A stretch of DNA of 52,760 bases from Coriobacteriia bacterium (GCA_009784345.1 WRBW01000003.1:1-52760); one strand, 5' to 3'; counted from the stretch's first letter, positions 16,909 to 26,565 are shown. Translations and numbers: made by a program. The notes: generated from the letters alone by a model not told the origin.

Positions 16909-18921
16909 CTATATTTCCATGATGACGGGTATGACCATGGGTCTGGTTTTTGTGCGTTCCCACACTAATTGAGATACGGCATCCTTGACCGATCTACGGG
17001 CATTGTTCAAGGTCGCCTTCTCACGCAGATTGCGCTCAAGTGTTTTTGTGGCGCGCTCTGCGATTTCTGATTGGAAGAACTCGGGGTCAGATACACTGAC
17101 GCCGCGGAAAATCACTTCCATGTCACCCATGGCCTGCTTGCGACTGCGGTTCACGTTTGCCACGATGGTCACGATGCCATCCTGGCTCAGGTGCTGGCGG
17201 TCACGCAAAATGACGCTGTCAAAATCGCCGACATTCAAGCCGTCGACGTAAATCACACCGTTTTGCACAGGTTCTTTTTGGTAGGCGCCATCTTCATCGA
17301 ATTCAATGACGTCACCGTTTTCTAAGACAAAGATGTATTCTTCAGGAATACCCACCTGCAGGGCAAGCTCTTTGTGGGCATGCAGGTGCCTGGTCTCGCC
17401 ATGCACGGGCAGGAAGTATTCTGGCTTGATGATGTTGAGCAGCATTTTCAGTTCTTCTGAGGCTGCGTGTCCACTAACATGCACTTTGGCATCGCGACCC
17501 TCATGGACCTCTGCTCCGCATTTGACCAATTGGTTGATAACCGTGTTAACCGCCTGCTCATTACCGGGAACCGGCGTTGCCGAAAAGATGACGGTGTCAC
17601 CTGCGGCCACACGAATACTGCGATGTTCACCAATAGCCATACGCGACAGGGCAGATAAGGGCTCGCCCTGACTGCCGGTACACAAAACAACGATGTCTTC
17701 TGGTTCGTAGTCGCGCAGATTAAAGGCGTCGATAATCATGTCGTCAGGAATGGCCAGATAGCCCAGCTTACGTGCAATCTCTGTGTTGCGCAGCATGCTT
17801 CGTCCTGTTACTGCCACCTTCCTGCCAGAGGCGATGGCTGCGTCACAAATCTGCTGCAGACGATGGATGTGGCTCGAGAACGAGGCTATGATGATGCGTT
17901 GCTTTGCCTGTGCCATGATGGAACGTAGTGATCTGCCTACTTCAGCTTCGCTGGGGGTGATGCCTGGTCTTTCAGCACAGGTCGAATCAGACAGCAGTAG
18001 CATGACGCCCTCGTCGCCTGCTTTTACCAGCGCAGAGTAGTCGACGACACGCCCGTTGATGGGGGTCTGGTCGAACTTGAAGTCGCCCGTGTGCAACACA
18101 TTACCGACAGGTGTCTGAATGAGCACCGCAACCGCATCAGGAATCGAGTGGTTGACATCAATGAAGTTGAGACCGAAGACTCCGCACTTGAGGTGATCCT
18201 TGCTGCTGACTTCGGTAAATTTTGCATTTTTGATGCCGTGTTCTTCAAACTTACCCTTGATCATGCCGCAGGTGAGCTTTGTGGTGATAATGGGTACGCT
18301 GCGGCGGCTCAAATCTTTAAGCAGCCAGGGCAGGGCACCCGTGTGGTCTTCATGACCATGGGTGATGACGATGCCCTTCAGTTTGTGCTCGTTTTCGATG
18401 ACGTAGGAATAGTCGGGCAAAATAAGGTCGATACCCAGCTGATTTTCGTCGGGAAACATGAGTCCTGCATCAACAACAATCATGTCATCGCCATATTCAA
18501 AGACGGTCATGTTCTTGCCGATGGCGTCCAGTCCACCCAAAGGTATGACCCTCAGGCGCTTTTCAGTCGAAGTGTCTTTCCGAGCAGGTTGTGCATTTTT
18601 CTGAGTGTTCGTGCGCCCCGCAGACTTAGCAGTCGCGCGCCCCGCAGGCTTTGAGGCAGTTTTTGCCAGCGGCTTTGCCTTTTGCTTTGTCATCTGCTTC
18701 GTACCTGGCTTGACGATTTGCTTCTCGCCTTGCTTTGCCAGACCCTTCGCCTGTCCTCTTTTGGGGGCAGAGCGCGGGCTCGTCTTGGGACGAGGCTTTC
18801 TCGTATTCTGCCTCTTTGGCTGCTCGCCTGTCTGCGAGCTCTTTTTCTGCTCGTCTTTCGGCGAGTCTTGTCCGCCGCTTTGCGGCGCTTGAGATGTTTG
18901 CTTTGATGGCTTAGAGCTCAT
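16909..18921 (-). CDS. rnj: Ribonuclease J
   Basis: 670 residues. A metallo-beta-lactamase/beta-CASP RNase with 5'-3' exo and endo activity. The metal site HGHEDHTGA is present, followed by HTGDFKFD, then the beta-CASP motifs VAVTGRSM and VHVSGHAASEE. A low-complexity Lys/Gln/Pro/Arg-rich N-terminal tail of about 115 residues precedes the conserved RVIPLGGLDAIGKNM; such basic tails occur in actinobacterial RNase J. The start is at 18921 behind AGGAGGCTCG. It overlaps the last 11 bases of dapA, so its ribosome site lies in dapA. Confidence 0.95.
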   Translation of the reverse strand: MSSKPSKQTSQAPQSGGQDSPKDEQKKSSQTGEQPKRQNTRKPRPKTSPRSAPKRGQAKGLAKQGEKQIVKPGTKQMTKQKAKPLAKTASKPAGRATAKSAGRTNTQKNAQPARKDTSTEKRLRVIPLGGLDAIGKNMTVFEYGDDMIVVDAGLMFPDENQLGIDLILPDYSYVIENEHKLKGIVITHGHEDHTGALPWLLKDLSRRSVPIITTKLTCGMIKGKFEEHGIKNAKFTEVSSKDHLKCGVFGLNFIDVNHSIPDAVAVLIQTPVGNVLHTGDFKFDQTPINGRVVDYSALVKAGDEGVMLLLSDSTCAERPGITPSEAEVGRSLRSIMAQAKQRIIIASFSSHIHRLQQICDAAIASGRKVAVTGRSMLRNTEIARKLGYLAIPDDMIIDAFNLRDYEPEDIVVLCTGSQGEPLSALSRMAIGEHRSIRVAAGDTVIFSATPVPGNEQAVNTVINQLVKCGAEVHEGRDAKVHVSGHAASEELKMLLNIIKPEYFLPVHGETRHLHAHKELALQVGIPEEYIFVLENGDVIEFDEDGAYQKEPVQNGVIYVDGLNVGDFDSVILRDRQHLSQDGIVTIVANVNRSRKQAMGDMEVIFRGVSVSDPEFFQSEIAERATKTLERNLREKATLNNARRSVKDAVSQLVWERTKTRPMVIPVIMEI

Positions 18922-19825
18922 CGAGCCTCCTAAAAGTATCACTCATGACGGTCAAAAGTTCTGCCGTTTGGTCCTCTGTTGCGTTAACCAAGGGTAGACG
19001 CACCGGACCTACGGGGAAATCAAGCAGCGCTAGGGCGCGCTTGACCAAAATCGGGTTAGAAGTCGTGAATAGTTGTTTCTGCAGTGGGCGCAGGGTCTGA
19101 TCAATCGCCTCAGCTGCAGCCTTATTGCCAGCCATATAGGCCTCGATCATTTCCTTCATGGCGGGAGCAGCAATATTACCAATGGTCGAAATAACGCCCA
19201 CTCCACCACGCTCCAGGTTGGGTAGTGTCAGGCAGTCGTCTCCGGCAAAGATTTCGAAATCATCAGGCGTATTCGCGACAATGGTCTCGAGCTGAGCCAT
19301 GTCATCATTGGCCTGCTTCAGAGCCCTAATGTTAGGCACATCGTCGGCAAGGCGAATAATGGTATCTGGGTCAATATTGACGACACTGCGTCCTGGAATG
19401 TTGTACACCACAACCGGCACTTCAACGGCTTCAGCAATCAGACGCATGTGCTGATAAATACCCTCTTGCGGCGGCTTATTGTAGTAGGGCGTTACTGCCA
19501 TAATGGCATTGATGCGTCCACCTTTCAGCGCGCACACACGCTGGGCAAAAAGAACGCTGTCTTCAGTACAGTTGTCACCAATATTAGCAACCAGGGGTAC
19601 ATCGTCACCAACTGCCTCGATAACCGCTTCGAACAAGTCGCAGCGCTCATCACGGCTAATTGTGGGGCTCTCCCCCGTTGTACCATTCACAATCAGACCA
19701 TCATTGCCTTGCTCGATAAGCTTAAGTGCCAGCTCCTGCGCACGGGGCAGGTCAAGCGAACCATCCTCTTTAAAGGGTGTCACCATGGCTGTCAGCAAGC
19801 GACCAAAGCGTGGTATGTAGGCCAT
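18911..19825 (-). CDS. dapA: 4-hydroxy-tetrahydrodipicolinate synthase
   Basis: 304 residues. Condenses pyruvate and aspartate semialdehyde in the diaminopimelate/lysine pathway, needed for peptidoglycan. Motifs: TAMVTPFKEDGSLD, VNGTTGESPT (pyruvate carboxylate site), VVYNIPGRS with the catalytic Tyr, and IRALKQANDD with the Schiff-base Lys. The start at 19825 has AAAAGGAGACATTC upstream. It overlaps rnj, an arrangement seen in many Actinomycetota. A small hairpin (19864-19879, ATGCGC/GCGCAT) lies in its leader. Confidence 0.96.
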   Translation of the reverse strand: MAYIPRFGRLLTAMVTPFKEDGSLDLPRAQELALKLIEQGNDGLIVNGTTGESPTISRDERCDLFEAVIEAVGDDVPLVANIGDNCTEDSVLFAQRVCALKGGRINAIMAVTPYYNKPPQEGIYQHMRLIAEAVEVPVVVYNIPGRSVVNIDPDTIIRLADDVPNIRALKQANDDMAQLETIVANTPDDFEIFAGDDCLTLPNLERGGVGVISTIGNIAAPAMKEMIEAYMAGNKAAAEAIDQTLRPLQKQLFTTSNPILVKRALALLDFPVGPVRLPLVNATEDQTAELLTVMSDTFRRLDEL

Positions 19826-20009
19826 ATGAATGTCTCCTTTTTGACGTGTCATATCTCTTCTCCATGCGCCGCAGCGCATGCTAATTCAACTCTCTATTTT
19901 CGCACAGTCTTTTGTTTATTTGATGCAGCGACAGACAGAAGAGTGTTTCGTTACCATTTAGTTTGCAATCAAGCGGAGGAGTGCTCCGAGTCACAATACA
20001 TTACACTAC

Positions 20010-20771
20010 TTAATCATCATAGGGGTTTACTTCTGGTTGCCAAAAAGGCCCCGTAAAGGCTTCTTCGTCCCCCTGCGTGAAGTCACGCAGGTTCGTCAGA
20101 GCATCGACGATTTCAGCCTCAGATAAAATACGTCCCGAAAGCTGATCAAAACTTAAGGGAAGCTCGACATCATGGGGTACGGGATAGTCGCTAAAGAATA
20201 GACCGTAGCTGCCTTCATCCGTTTGTGCCAGTACAAAGACCCCCAGCCACGACCAGTAGACCTGCGTTGCCTGTGCATCCAAGCCCTGAACACTTAATTC
20301 ATCCTCTAGCCGAGTCAGGGCACTCTGGTATTGCAGGTAGACATCATCAAAGCTGTGGGCAATAAGACTCGTGTCTTGTTCACGCCAGACAAGCATGCTC
20401 CGGTTCCAACTGCCCTGCTCATCGTAAAGGGGCAGAAAATACATCGCAGGAGCCTGCAGATCGTGCCAATCTTCGACGAAACTCCCATCCCCTGCAGGCT
20501 CAAGTCCCAAAGGGTAGACGGGCAGATAGTTTGCAAGGGGCGCAGCTAGGCCAAAGAGCGGGCTGCCAGCGCGTACCCGAAAATCAGGGCGCAGGGTCAG
20601 ACCCACGTTGACATCTGCTGGATCTTCCCAGACCAACAGCCAGTCTTGCGTCGTCACCGGACGCGACAAGTCATAGCGTTGCGAGCTCAAGCAGCCCGTC
20701 AACACAAGACTTGCCATGATAAGCACGGCAAGTGCGAGGACTGGACGTACTCTGCAAAGAAAGCTCTTCAT
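20010..20771 (-). CDS. Putative lipoprotein of unknown function
   Basis: 253 residues. The N-terminus has basic residues, a hydrophobic stretch and a lipobox LTGC with the cysteine at 27, so it should be lipidated and held outside the membrane. The mature part is rich in Asp, Trp and Tyr and has no domain I recognise. It begins one base after the stop of the membrane protein at 20773, so the two are almost certainly co-translated and may work together. A near copy of the dispersed word (20742) falls in the signal peptide, encoding CRVRP. Confidence 0.7.
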   Translation of the reverse strand: MKSFLCRVRPVLALAVLIMASLVLTGCLSSQRYDLSRPVTTQDWLLVWEDPADVNVGLTLRPDFRVRAGSPLFGLAAPLANYLPVYPLGLEPAGDGSFVEDWHDLQAPAMYFLPLYDEQGSWNRSMLVWREQDTSLIAHSFDDVYLQYQSALTRLEDELSVQGLDAQATQVYWSWLGVFVLAQTDEGSYGLFFSDYPVPHDVELPLSFDQLSGRILSEAEIVDALTNLRDFTQGDEEAFTGPFWQPEVNPYDD

Positions 20772-20772
20772 G

Positions 20773-22311
20773 CTAGATCAAGAACAGGGCCGCAATAACG
20801 CCCACGAGTCCGATGGCCGACAAGGCATAGACCGGAATCTTTGGCATTTCACCTTTGTTTTGCATGGCTCTTCCAAAGATGAAAAAGACAAAGGGGTGCA
20901 CCAAGAAGGGCATGGCAAAAATGAAGGGGAGCAAGCTTGCGATCTCCGCCCCAAACATGCCGTCTTGTGTTGCCGCAAAAAGTCCAAAGTGCGACAGTGA
21001 AGAGGTCACGGCGGCGGCTGCATAATCAAGGGGCATCTTGAAGGCGCTGAGCAAAACAAAGCCGCCGAACATGGCGGTCAGCTGCCAACCCAATGAGAAC
21101 TGCATAAGTCCCGTTATTTCCTTGCTGTCCTCACCATCTGCGCGGCGCAGAGTACGCAGCGACCAGGCGGTCAGACCGACACCGACTACCAATACGGCGA
21201 TGGCGGGAATGAGCGTCAAGTTGCCTTGTGCTGCAGATACGGCCAAAACCGAAAATACGAAAATGTGGGCAATAAAGGGCAGGTTAATCATGATGGGCGT
21301 CCTGCTTGCTGCCTTCTTGCCCAGGTCCCCTGCCGTGCAGGCTCCGGTCAGGCCAGCATGCGAAAGGCCTCCGGCCAGACCAGGTGCAAGACAGCGCACA
21401 TTGGCCATCTTTGCAAAGGTCATGATAAGCGCGATGCCGCCAAACATCCACAGCAGCTGTCCGAAGAAGCCAAAGGCAAGTACCGCATTCATTTCGCTGA
21501 CATTAAAGGCCTCCATGATGCGCGAACCGCCCACCATGAAATTTCCTGCCAAGACGATGGGAAGACCGGCAAAAAGCAGGGCTCGAATGGTCGAACCAAA
21601 GGTCCACTTATAGAAAACCGCACCCAGGGTGGCCGTTATCACCATGGCGAAAAATATTTGTGGCAGCGCAATCAGAGGCGCCACTATCTGCGCGATGTAA
21701 AAACTCGCCACCAGAATCAGAATGATGACAAAGGTCTCGAGGATTCCCTTACGCACGTAGAGCTTGCGGTTCTCGAAGGTCGCCCGGTGGTCGATAAGTA
21801 TTATCGATGCCGTCAGTCCTATGAAGGCAAGCAGGGTGTAGTAGCTGCTCATCGAGCCGGCATCGATGCCCACCGTAAAGCGAAATATCGCCTCGATACC
21901 CAGCAGGAGGAAAAAGGTACGAATCAGGTAGAACAGCTGGGCAGAAGTCGTTCCCACGACAATTTCTTTGTCAGAAGGAATCATAAAGGTGTCGGGCGCC
22001 ACTATTTTCTTGTTGAAAATTTTCCGCAGTTCTTGCCCGCCCACAAAGAAGGCGGCAATCAGGGCAATAATGGTACTGCGACTGACAAGCTCGATAATCT
22101 TGAACTCTGGCAGCCCAGGGGACGCAACATCACTGGCGACCAGAACGTAGCCCAGACCGAGGCCAAAGACTACGACCAGAAGGATGGCAGAATAGACCGT
22201 TCCTGCAACCAAGGTACGCGCAACCAAAACCAGGGGAATCAGCAAAAACAGCGAGAGCCAAAACTGATTCAGCACCTGAATTTTCGATATTTCTAGAAGT
22301 ATTTCAGCCAT
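20773..22311 (-). CDS. Multi-pass membrane protein of unknown function
   Basis: 512 residues with roughly 13-14 hydrophobic helices over its whole length, so an integral membrane protein. A soluble loop around residues 95-115 contains KKIVAPDTFMIPSDKEIVVG. The segment GLAGGLSHAGLTGACTAGDLGKK in the middle and a similar SSLSHFGLFAATQDG near the end suggest an internal duplication with a conserved glycine/histidine loop, as in some transporters. I cannot name the substrate. It is followed one base later by a lipoprotein gene. Start supported by AAGGGAAGGTAC. Confidence 0.72.
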   Translation of the reverse strand: MAEILLEISKIQVLNQFWLSLFLLIPLVLVARTLVAGTVYSAILLVVVFGLGLGYVLVASDVASPGLPEFKIIELVSRSTIIALIAAFFVGGQELRKIFNKKIVAPDTFMIPSDKEIVVGTTSAQLFYLIRTFFLLLGIEAIFRFTVGIDAGSMSSYYTLLAFIGLTASIILIDHRATFENRKLYVRKGILETFVIILILVASFYIAQIVAPLIALPQIFFAMVITATLGAVFYKWTFGSTIRALLFAGLPIVLAGNFMVGGSRIMEAFNVSEMNAVLAFGFFGQLLWMFGGIALIMTFAKMANVRCLAPGLAGGLSHAGLTGACTAGDLGKKAASRTPIMINLPFIAHIFVFSVLAVSAAQGNLTLIPAIAVLVVGVGLTAWSLRTLRRADGEDSKEITGLMQFSLGWQLTAMFGGFVLLSAFKMPLDYAAAAVTSSLSHFGLFAATQDGMFGAEIASLLPFIFAMPFLVHPFVFFIFGRAMQNKGEMPKIPVYALSAIGLVGVIAALFLI

Positions 22312-22366
22312 GTACCTTCCCTTTTCATCGAGGCTGGGTGGTGGAAAGAAAAAATGCGTTCTAAGG

Positions 22367-22372
22367 ATTGTA
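22367..22372 (-). promoter_or_regulatory. Possible extended -10 promoter for the membrane protein/lipoprotein pair
   Basis: The minus strand reads TGCTACAAT, the same extended -10 as at tRNA-His, 56 bp before the start at 22311. No convincing -35 was found. Confidence 0.4.
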
Positions 22373-22447
22373 GCAGAAATCCTCCATCAAGCAGTCAGCC
22401 CGGATGCAGGCTCACCTATCCTCCACAACACCGGGAAAGCCCTCGAA

Positions 22448-23116
22448 TCAAACAGCAGCAGCTCTTGCCACCATGTCTTGATAGGCTGCAGCTGGGTCAT
22501 CTGCTTTATAGAAAGCATTTCCCGCAACAAAGCAAGCTGCCCCTTGTGCAGAGCACAGTCCGATGGTGTCAGGATTTATGCCCCCATCAACCTGAATAAG
22601 CGGAGTGCGTCCAGCGCTCTCGCACATTGCCTTGAGCTCTCGCAAACGGTCAACCGTTTCAGGTATGAAGGACTGCCCAGAAAAGCCTGGATAGACCGAC
22701 ATGATAAGTATCATGTCAACACAGTCTAGATAGGGCTCAAGACTTGAGACGCAGGCGTCAGGCTTTATCGACAAGCCGAACTTCTTACCACGTGAGTGGA
22801 CGCACTCCGCCATCTTATTAACATCATTGGCAGCTTCGAGGTGAACGGTGATGTAGTCACAGCCGGCGTCGAGGTACCACTCGATGGTTTCGTCGGGGTT
22901 TTCAATCATCAGGTGTGCGTCAAAGACAAGATTTGATATCGGGCGCAGGGCCGCTATGACGGGAGGTCCAAAGGTCAGGTTGGGCACAAAGTGGCCGTCC
23001 ATGACGTCGAGGTGAATCCAAGGACAGCCGGCGTTTTCTGCCGTCTTGAGCGCAGCTGCAAGCTTGGTGAAGTCTGCCGACAAGAGCGACGGCGAAATGA
23101 TAATTGATTGAGACAT
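22448..23116 (-). CDS. rpe: Ribulose-phosphate 3-epimerase
   Basis: 222-residue TIM-barrel enzyme interconverting ribulose 5-phosphate and xylulose 5-phosphate. It has SPSLLSADF, the metal site WIHLDVMDGHFVPNLTFG, MSVYPGFSGQSFI and the phosphate-binding VDGGIN. Two copies of the dispersed word lie within 200 bp of each other here (22602 and 22797). One encodes AGRTP and the other AECVH, in different frames of the same gene. It stands between gpsA and the membrane protein. Confidence 0.96.
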   Translation of the reverse strand: MSQSIIISPSLLSADFTKLAAALKTAENAGCPWIHLDVMDGHFVPNLTFGPPVIAALRPISNLVFDAHLMIENPDETIEWYLDAGCDYITVHLEAANDVNKMAECVHSRGKKFGLSIKPDACVSSLEPYLDCVDMILIMSVYPGFSGQSFIPETVDRLRELKAMCESAGRTPLIQVDGGINPDTIGLCSAQGAACFVAGNAFYKADDPAAAYQDMVARAAAV

Positions 23117-23183
23117 TACAATCCCTTCAAAACTACGAAGTGCTCCTGATGTGCAGAGTCAAAGAGTCTGTGCATCAGCTGCT

Positions 23184-24176
23184 TTACTCTGATCCTACGG
23201 GTCGACTCATGAGCTTCCCAAACCCCTGCTCCGGATCAAGTCCTTCGTAGAGGATTTCATAAATAAGCTGCGTAACAGGCATTTCTACGCCGCGGTCACG
23301 AGCAAGTTCATAAATGCTATTGCAGGCAACAGCGCCTTCCACCACCATTTTAGTGCGCGCCTGATACCCGTCGAGCGTGTCACCACGGGCAATGCCTTCG
23401 CCCAGGCTGCGATTGCGGGAGTGGCGCGAGGTGCAGGTGACTATGAGGTCGCCCATGCCAGCCAGGCCGCGGAAGGTGTCGGTTTGGGCACCAACTGCCT
23501 CGCCGAGGCGCACGAGTTCTGCGAGACCGCGGGTCATCAGCGATGCTTTTGCGTTGTCACCAAAGCCCAAGCCGTCACAGATACCACAGGCAATGGCAAC
23601 AACATTCTTGCCGGCGCCACAGAGCTCTACCCCCATGAGGTCAGTATTGGTGTAGACGCGGAAAAAGGGTGTCGAAAAGAGTTCTTGGAAATAACGCGCG
23701 ATTTCTTCGTTGTGAGCAGCAACAACCGTCGCCGAAGGCACCGCCTTGCTGACCTCTTCTGCGTGGTTAGGTCCTGATAGTGCCGCAATGCGCTCTGGGT
23801 TACCTAGGACTTCTTCGAGGATTTCAGTCATCAAAAGGTGCGTACCTGCCTCGAGCCCCTTTGAGAGGATAATAACGGGCGTATCGCTGGGAAGCGTTTT
23901 TGCCATCTCTTCAGCGGTCGCGCGCACCCCAATGCTGGGCGTCACCATGACAACGGCATCTGCTCCCTTGAGTGCTGTCGAAATGTCAGAGCTTGCTTTC
24001 GTGCGCTCGCTGAGCTGCACCTTTGGCAGGTAAAGGGGATTTCTGCCAGATGCATTGAGGGCATCTGCGATTTCGGTTTCATAGGCCCAAATACTGACGG
24101 TGTTTCCCTTACCATCAAGGAGCCAAGCAGCTGCCATTCCCCATGAGCCTGCTCCAATGACGCTTATCTTAGACAT
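23184..24176 (-). CDS. gpsA: Glycerol-3-phosphate dehydrogenase [NAD(P)+]
   Basis: 330 residues. Makes glycerol 3-phosphate from dihydroxyacetone phosphate for phospholipid synthesis. The N-terminal Rossmann motif is VIGAGSWGMA; the catalytic Lys is in GAGKNVVAIACG and the GDLIVTCTSRHSRN segment is typical. plsY ends 3 bp upstream, so the product and the next-step acyltransferase are encoded together. An imperfect inverted repeat lies just past the stop near 23152-23175 but lacks a T-run. Confidence 0.96.
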   Translation of the reverse strand: MSKISVIGAGSWGMAAAWLLDGKGNTVSIWAYETEIADALNASGRNPLYLPKVQLSERTKASSDISTALKGADAVVMVTPSIGVRATAEEMAKTLPSDTPVIILSKGLEAGTHLLMTEILEEVLGNPERIAALSGPNHAEEVSKAVPSATVVAAHNEEIARYFQELFSTPFFRVYTNTDLMGVELCGAGKNVVAIACGICDGLGFGDNAKASLMTRGLAELVRLGEAVGAQTDTFRGLAGMGDLIVTCTSRHSRNRSLGEGIARGDTLDGYQARTKMVVEGAVACNSIYELARDRGVEMPVTQLIYEILYEGLDPEQGFGKLMSRPVGSE

Positions 24177-24179
24177 AGC

Positions 24180-24869
24180 TTACTCGCTTTCTGAAGGGCG
24201 TGTTCGTTTGCCGCGATCTTTCCAGGAAAAACGTGGTTCACTGCCTTCACGCAGTCGTTTAATGTTAGCACGGTGAAAGATAGGAACAATCACGGCTATA
24301 ACGGCGGCAAAGAGCGTCAGTGGCCAATTGTTATATACCAGTGCCGTCCACAAGGGAAAGCTAACTGCCGTGACCATCGTTCCCACGGATACATAGCGGG
24401 TAATCGCCGTTGTTGAAAAGAAGATTGCTGCTGAAATAACAAAGACCACGGGGACCAGGGCAAACATGACCCCTGCCGTTGTAGCAGCACCTTTGCCACC
24501 CTTGAACCTGATGTAGGGCGAGGCCGTGTGCCCAATAATGGCGGCGAGTGCCGCTGCAATCATGAGCCAAGCTGAAAGAGCCTGATCCCAACCAGCCGCG
24601 CCAGCTATGCTTCGAGCCAAAAAGACCGGAATCGCACCCTTCGCCATATCAAGCAGCAGTATGCCAATACCTGCTTTTGCCCCCAAGATGCGAAAGGTAT
24701 TGGTGGCGCCTAGGTTGCCCGAACCCTCTTTCAAAAGGTTCACCTTAAAAAAGATCTTCCCTACCATCATCGCAAAGGGAATAGCCCCAAAAAGGTAGGC
24801 AAAGAGTGTCACTGCCACAAAAACAAGACCTGCTGGTAGCAGCAAGAAAAGATCAACAAAAAAAGACAT
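24180..24869 (-). CDS. plsY: Glycerol-3-phosphate acyltransferase PlsY
   Basis: 229 residues, integral membrane. Transfers acyl from acyl-phosphate to glycerol 3-phosphate. Visible motifs are GSGNLGATNTFR (motif 1), FKGGKGAATTAGV (motif 2) and the region IFHRANIKRLREG near the C-terminus (motif 3). I start at 24869, with AAAGGAG about 11 nt upstream; the longer frame to 24962 adds a segment without PlsY character. Upstream of gpsA with a 3-bp gap. Acyl-phosphate could be supplied by PlsX or by the FakA/FakB pair. Confidence 0.92.
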   Translation of the reverse strand: MSFFVDLFLLLPAGLVFVAVTLFAYLFGAIPFAMMVGKIFFKVNLLKEGSGNLGATNTFRILGAKAGIGILLLDMAKGAIPVFLARSIAGAAGWDQALSAWLMIAAALAAIIGHTASPYIRFKGGKGAATTAGVMFALVPVVFVISAAIFFSTTAITRYVSVGTMVTAVSFPLWTALVYNNWPLTLFAAVIAVIVPIFHRANIKRLREGSEPRFSWKDRGKRTRPSESE

Positions 24870-25026
24870 ACGGGGACAAACTCCTTTGGCAAAAGAGGGC
24901 TTGAAAAGCACATGAATACGGTAGCACATAATCGCGCGAAAAATATGTGCTAAAACTCTCAAAGGTGCAGGTCAGAGAGGGTGTGCAAGCATATTTTTGT
25001 CTACATTTTTGTATACACTTTCGTAA

Positions 25027-26547
25027 TTAGCCCTTGCGCTTAAATTTAAGGATGACGGGTGTGCCTGCAAGGTCAAAGTGCTCGCGCAGACGGTTCTCCA
25101 GATAGCGCTGATAACTGTCATCAACCAGATGTGGATGATTACAGAAAAAAGTGAATCCTGGAGGCTCATAATGCGTCTGCGCAACGTACTTGATGGTGAG
25201 CTTCTGTGGTCCTTTGCTCACGGTATGTCCGAACTGGCGGAGCTCTGTCAAAAAGCGGTTGAGGGCAGAAGTTGTTATCTGCATGCGATAGTTCGCAAAG
25301 ACGTCAAGCACGGCATCGAGAATACGATCGAGACCACGTCCACTCTTAGCACTGACGCGAATGACGGGAGCCCAAGAGATGAAGTTTAGACGGTCTTCAA
25401 TGCGGTCCATCAAAATAGTGCGAGCACGCTCTGCCTCATCGGCGTGCTCTGCCGATTCCTGCTTCATCAAATCCCATTTGTTGAGCAAGACCACGATGGC
25501 GCGTCCACGCTCTTGCGCATAAGAAGCGATGCGCTGGTCTTGGTCTGTCAGGCCGATTTCTGCATCAATCACCAAGAGCACGACATCGGCGCGGTCTATG
25601 GCACGCATGGCGCGAACAAAGCCATAGTATTCGACATCTGAATCGATAACGGCCTTCCTGCGGATTCCTGCCGTATCTACCAGAGTGATTTCGCGGTCTT
25701 TGTAGATAAAGTCGGTATCGATGGCGTCTCGCGTTGTGCCCGCAACATCTGAAACGATGGCGCGATCCATGTTTGAAAGGCGATTAGTCAGTGATGATTT
25801 TCCTGCATTCGGCCTGCCGATGACGGCCACCATGATGGGGTCATTGGGGTCAAAAACGGGTCTACGACTGCGGCGACGCGCCTCTTCGCCATAAGGGTCC
25901 TGGTCTGGATCATACTCCCCATCGACAAAATCACCGTCTGCATCGACTTCATACAATTCATACTCGTCGTAGTCGACCCCCTCGAGACCGGCAATATCTG
26001 CCGTCGTCGTCGGATAGACATTTTCATGAAGCTGCACGGGCTCGGGCAGCACCTTGATGATTTCATCAAAGAGGTCGCCCGTTCCGGTACCGTGGGTTGC
26101 AGACAAGGGATAGGGCTCACCCAGACCGAGGTTCCAGAACTCATAGGTCTCGCGCTCGCTAGTGGGGTCATCGACCTTGTTCACCGCCAGAAAGACGGGC
26201 TTTTTTGAGCGCTTGAGCATCCGAGCAAGCGTCTCGTCATCTGCCGTCATACCTGTCTGCCCGTCAACGAGCAGCACAATCGCATCAGCCTGCTGCATGG
26301 CAATGTCTGCCTGAGCACGAATACCCGCCTGAAAATCATCGTCACGTGCCATTTCGATGCCGCCCGTATCAATCAAAATAAAGTGATGACCAGACCAATC
26401 AGCCTCATGATAACTGCGATCGCGCGTCACACCGCGCTCGCCATGGACGATGGCATCGCTGCGACCACTGATGCGGTTCACAAAGCTCGACTTACCCACA
26501 TTGGGGCGACCAACAATAGCTATGACCGGCAAGGTTTTTCTGGGCAT
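25027..26547 (-). CDS. der: Ribosome biogenesis GTPase Der (EngA)
   Basis: 506 residues, longer than the usual 430-460. Two GTPase domains are present, GRPNVGKSSFVN with DTGGIEM first and GRPNAGKSSLTN with DTAGIRRK second. A C-terminal KH-like domain ends in HFDLAGTPVILKFKRK. Between the domains an unusual acidic linker of about 50 residues (about 180-235, rich in Asp, Glu, Tyr) accounts for the extra length. Der matures the 50S subunit. The DUF512 gene ends 18 bp upstream, a pairing common in Gram-positives. Confidence 0.95.
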   Translation of the reverse strand: MPRKTLPVIAIVGRPNVGKSSFVNRISGRSDAIVHGERGVTRDRSYHEADWSGHHFILIDTGGIEMARDDDFQAGIRAQADIAMQQADAIVLLVDGQTGMTADDETLARMLKRSKKPVFLAVNKVDDPTSERETYEFWNLGLGEPYPLSATHGTGTGDLFDEIIKVLPEPVQLHENVYPTTTADIAGLEGVDYDEYELYEVDADGDFVDGEYDPDQDPYGEEARRRSRRPVFDPNDPIMVAVIGRPNAGKSSLTNRLSNMDRAIVSDVAGTTRDAIDTDFIYKDREITLVDTAGIRRKAVIDSDVEYYGFVRAMRAIDRADVVLLVIDAEIGLTDQDQRIASYAQERGRAIVVLLNKWDLMKQESAEHADEAERARTILMDRIEDRLNFISWAPVIRVSAKSGRGLDRILDAVLDVFANYRMQITTSALNRFLTELRQFGHTVSKGPQKLTIKYVAQTHYEPPGFTFFCNHPHLVDDSYQRYLENRLREHFDLAGTPVILKFKRKG

Positions 26548-26565
26548 GGTAATACCTCTCTTTGC

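Noticed and set aside
21226-22296. 356-residue plus-strand frame
   Set aside because: Antisense to the membrane protein; highly charged low-complexity product and no start signals.
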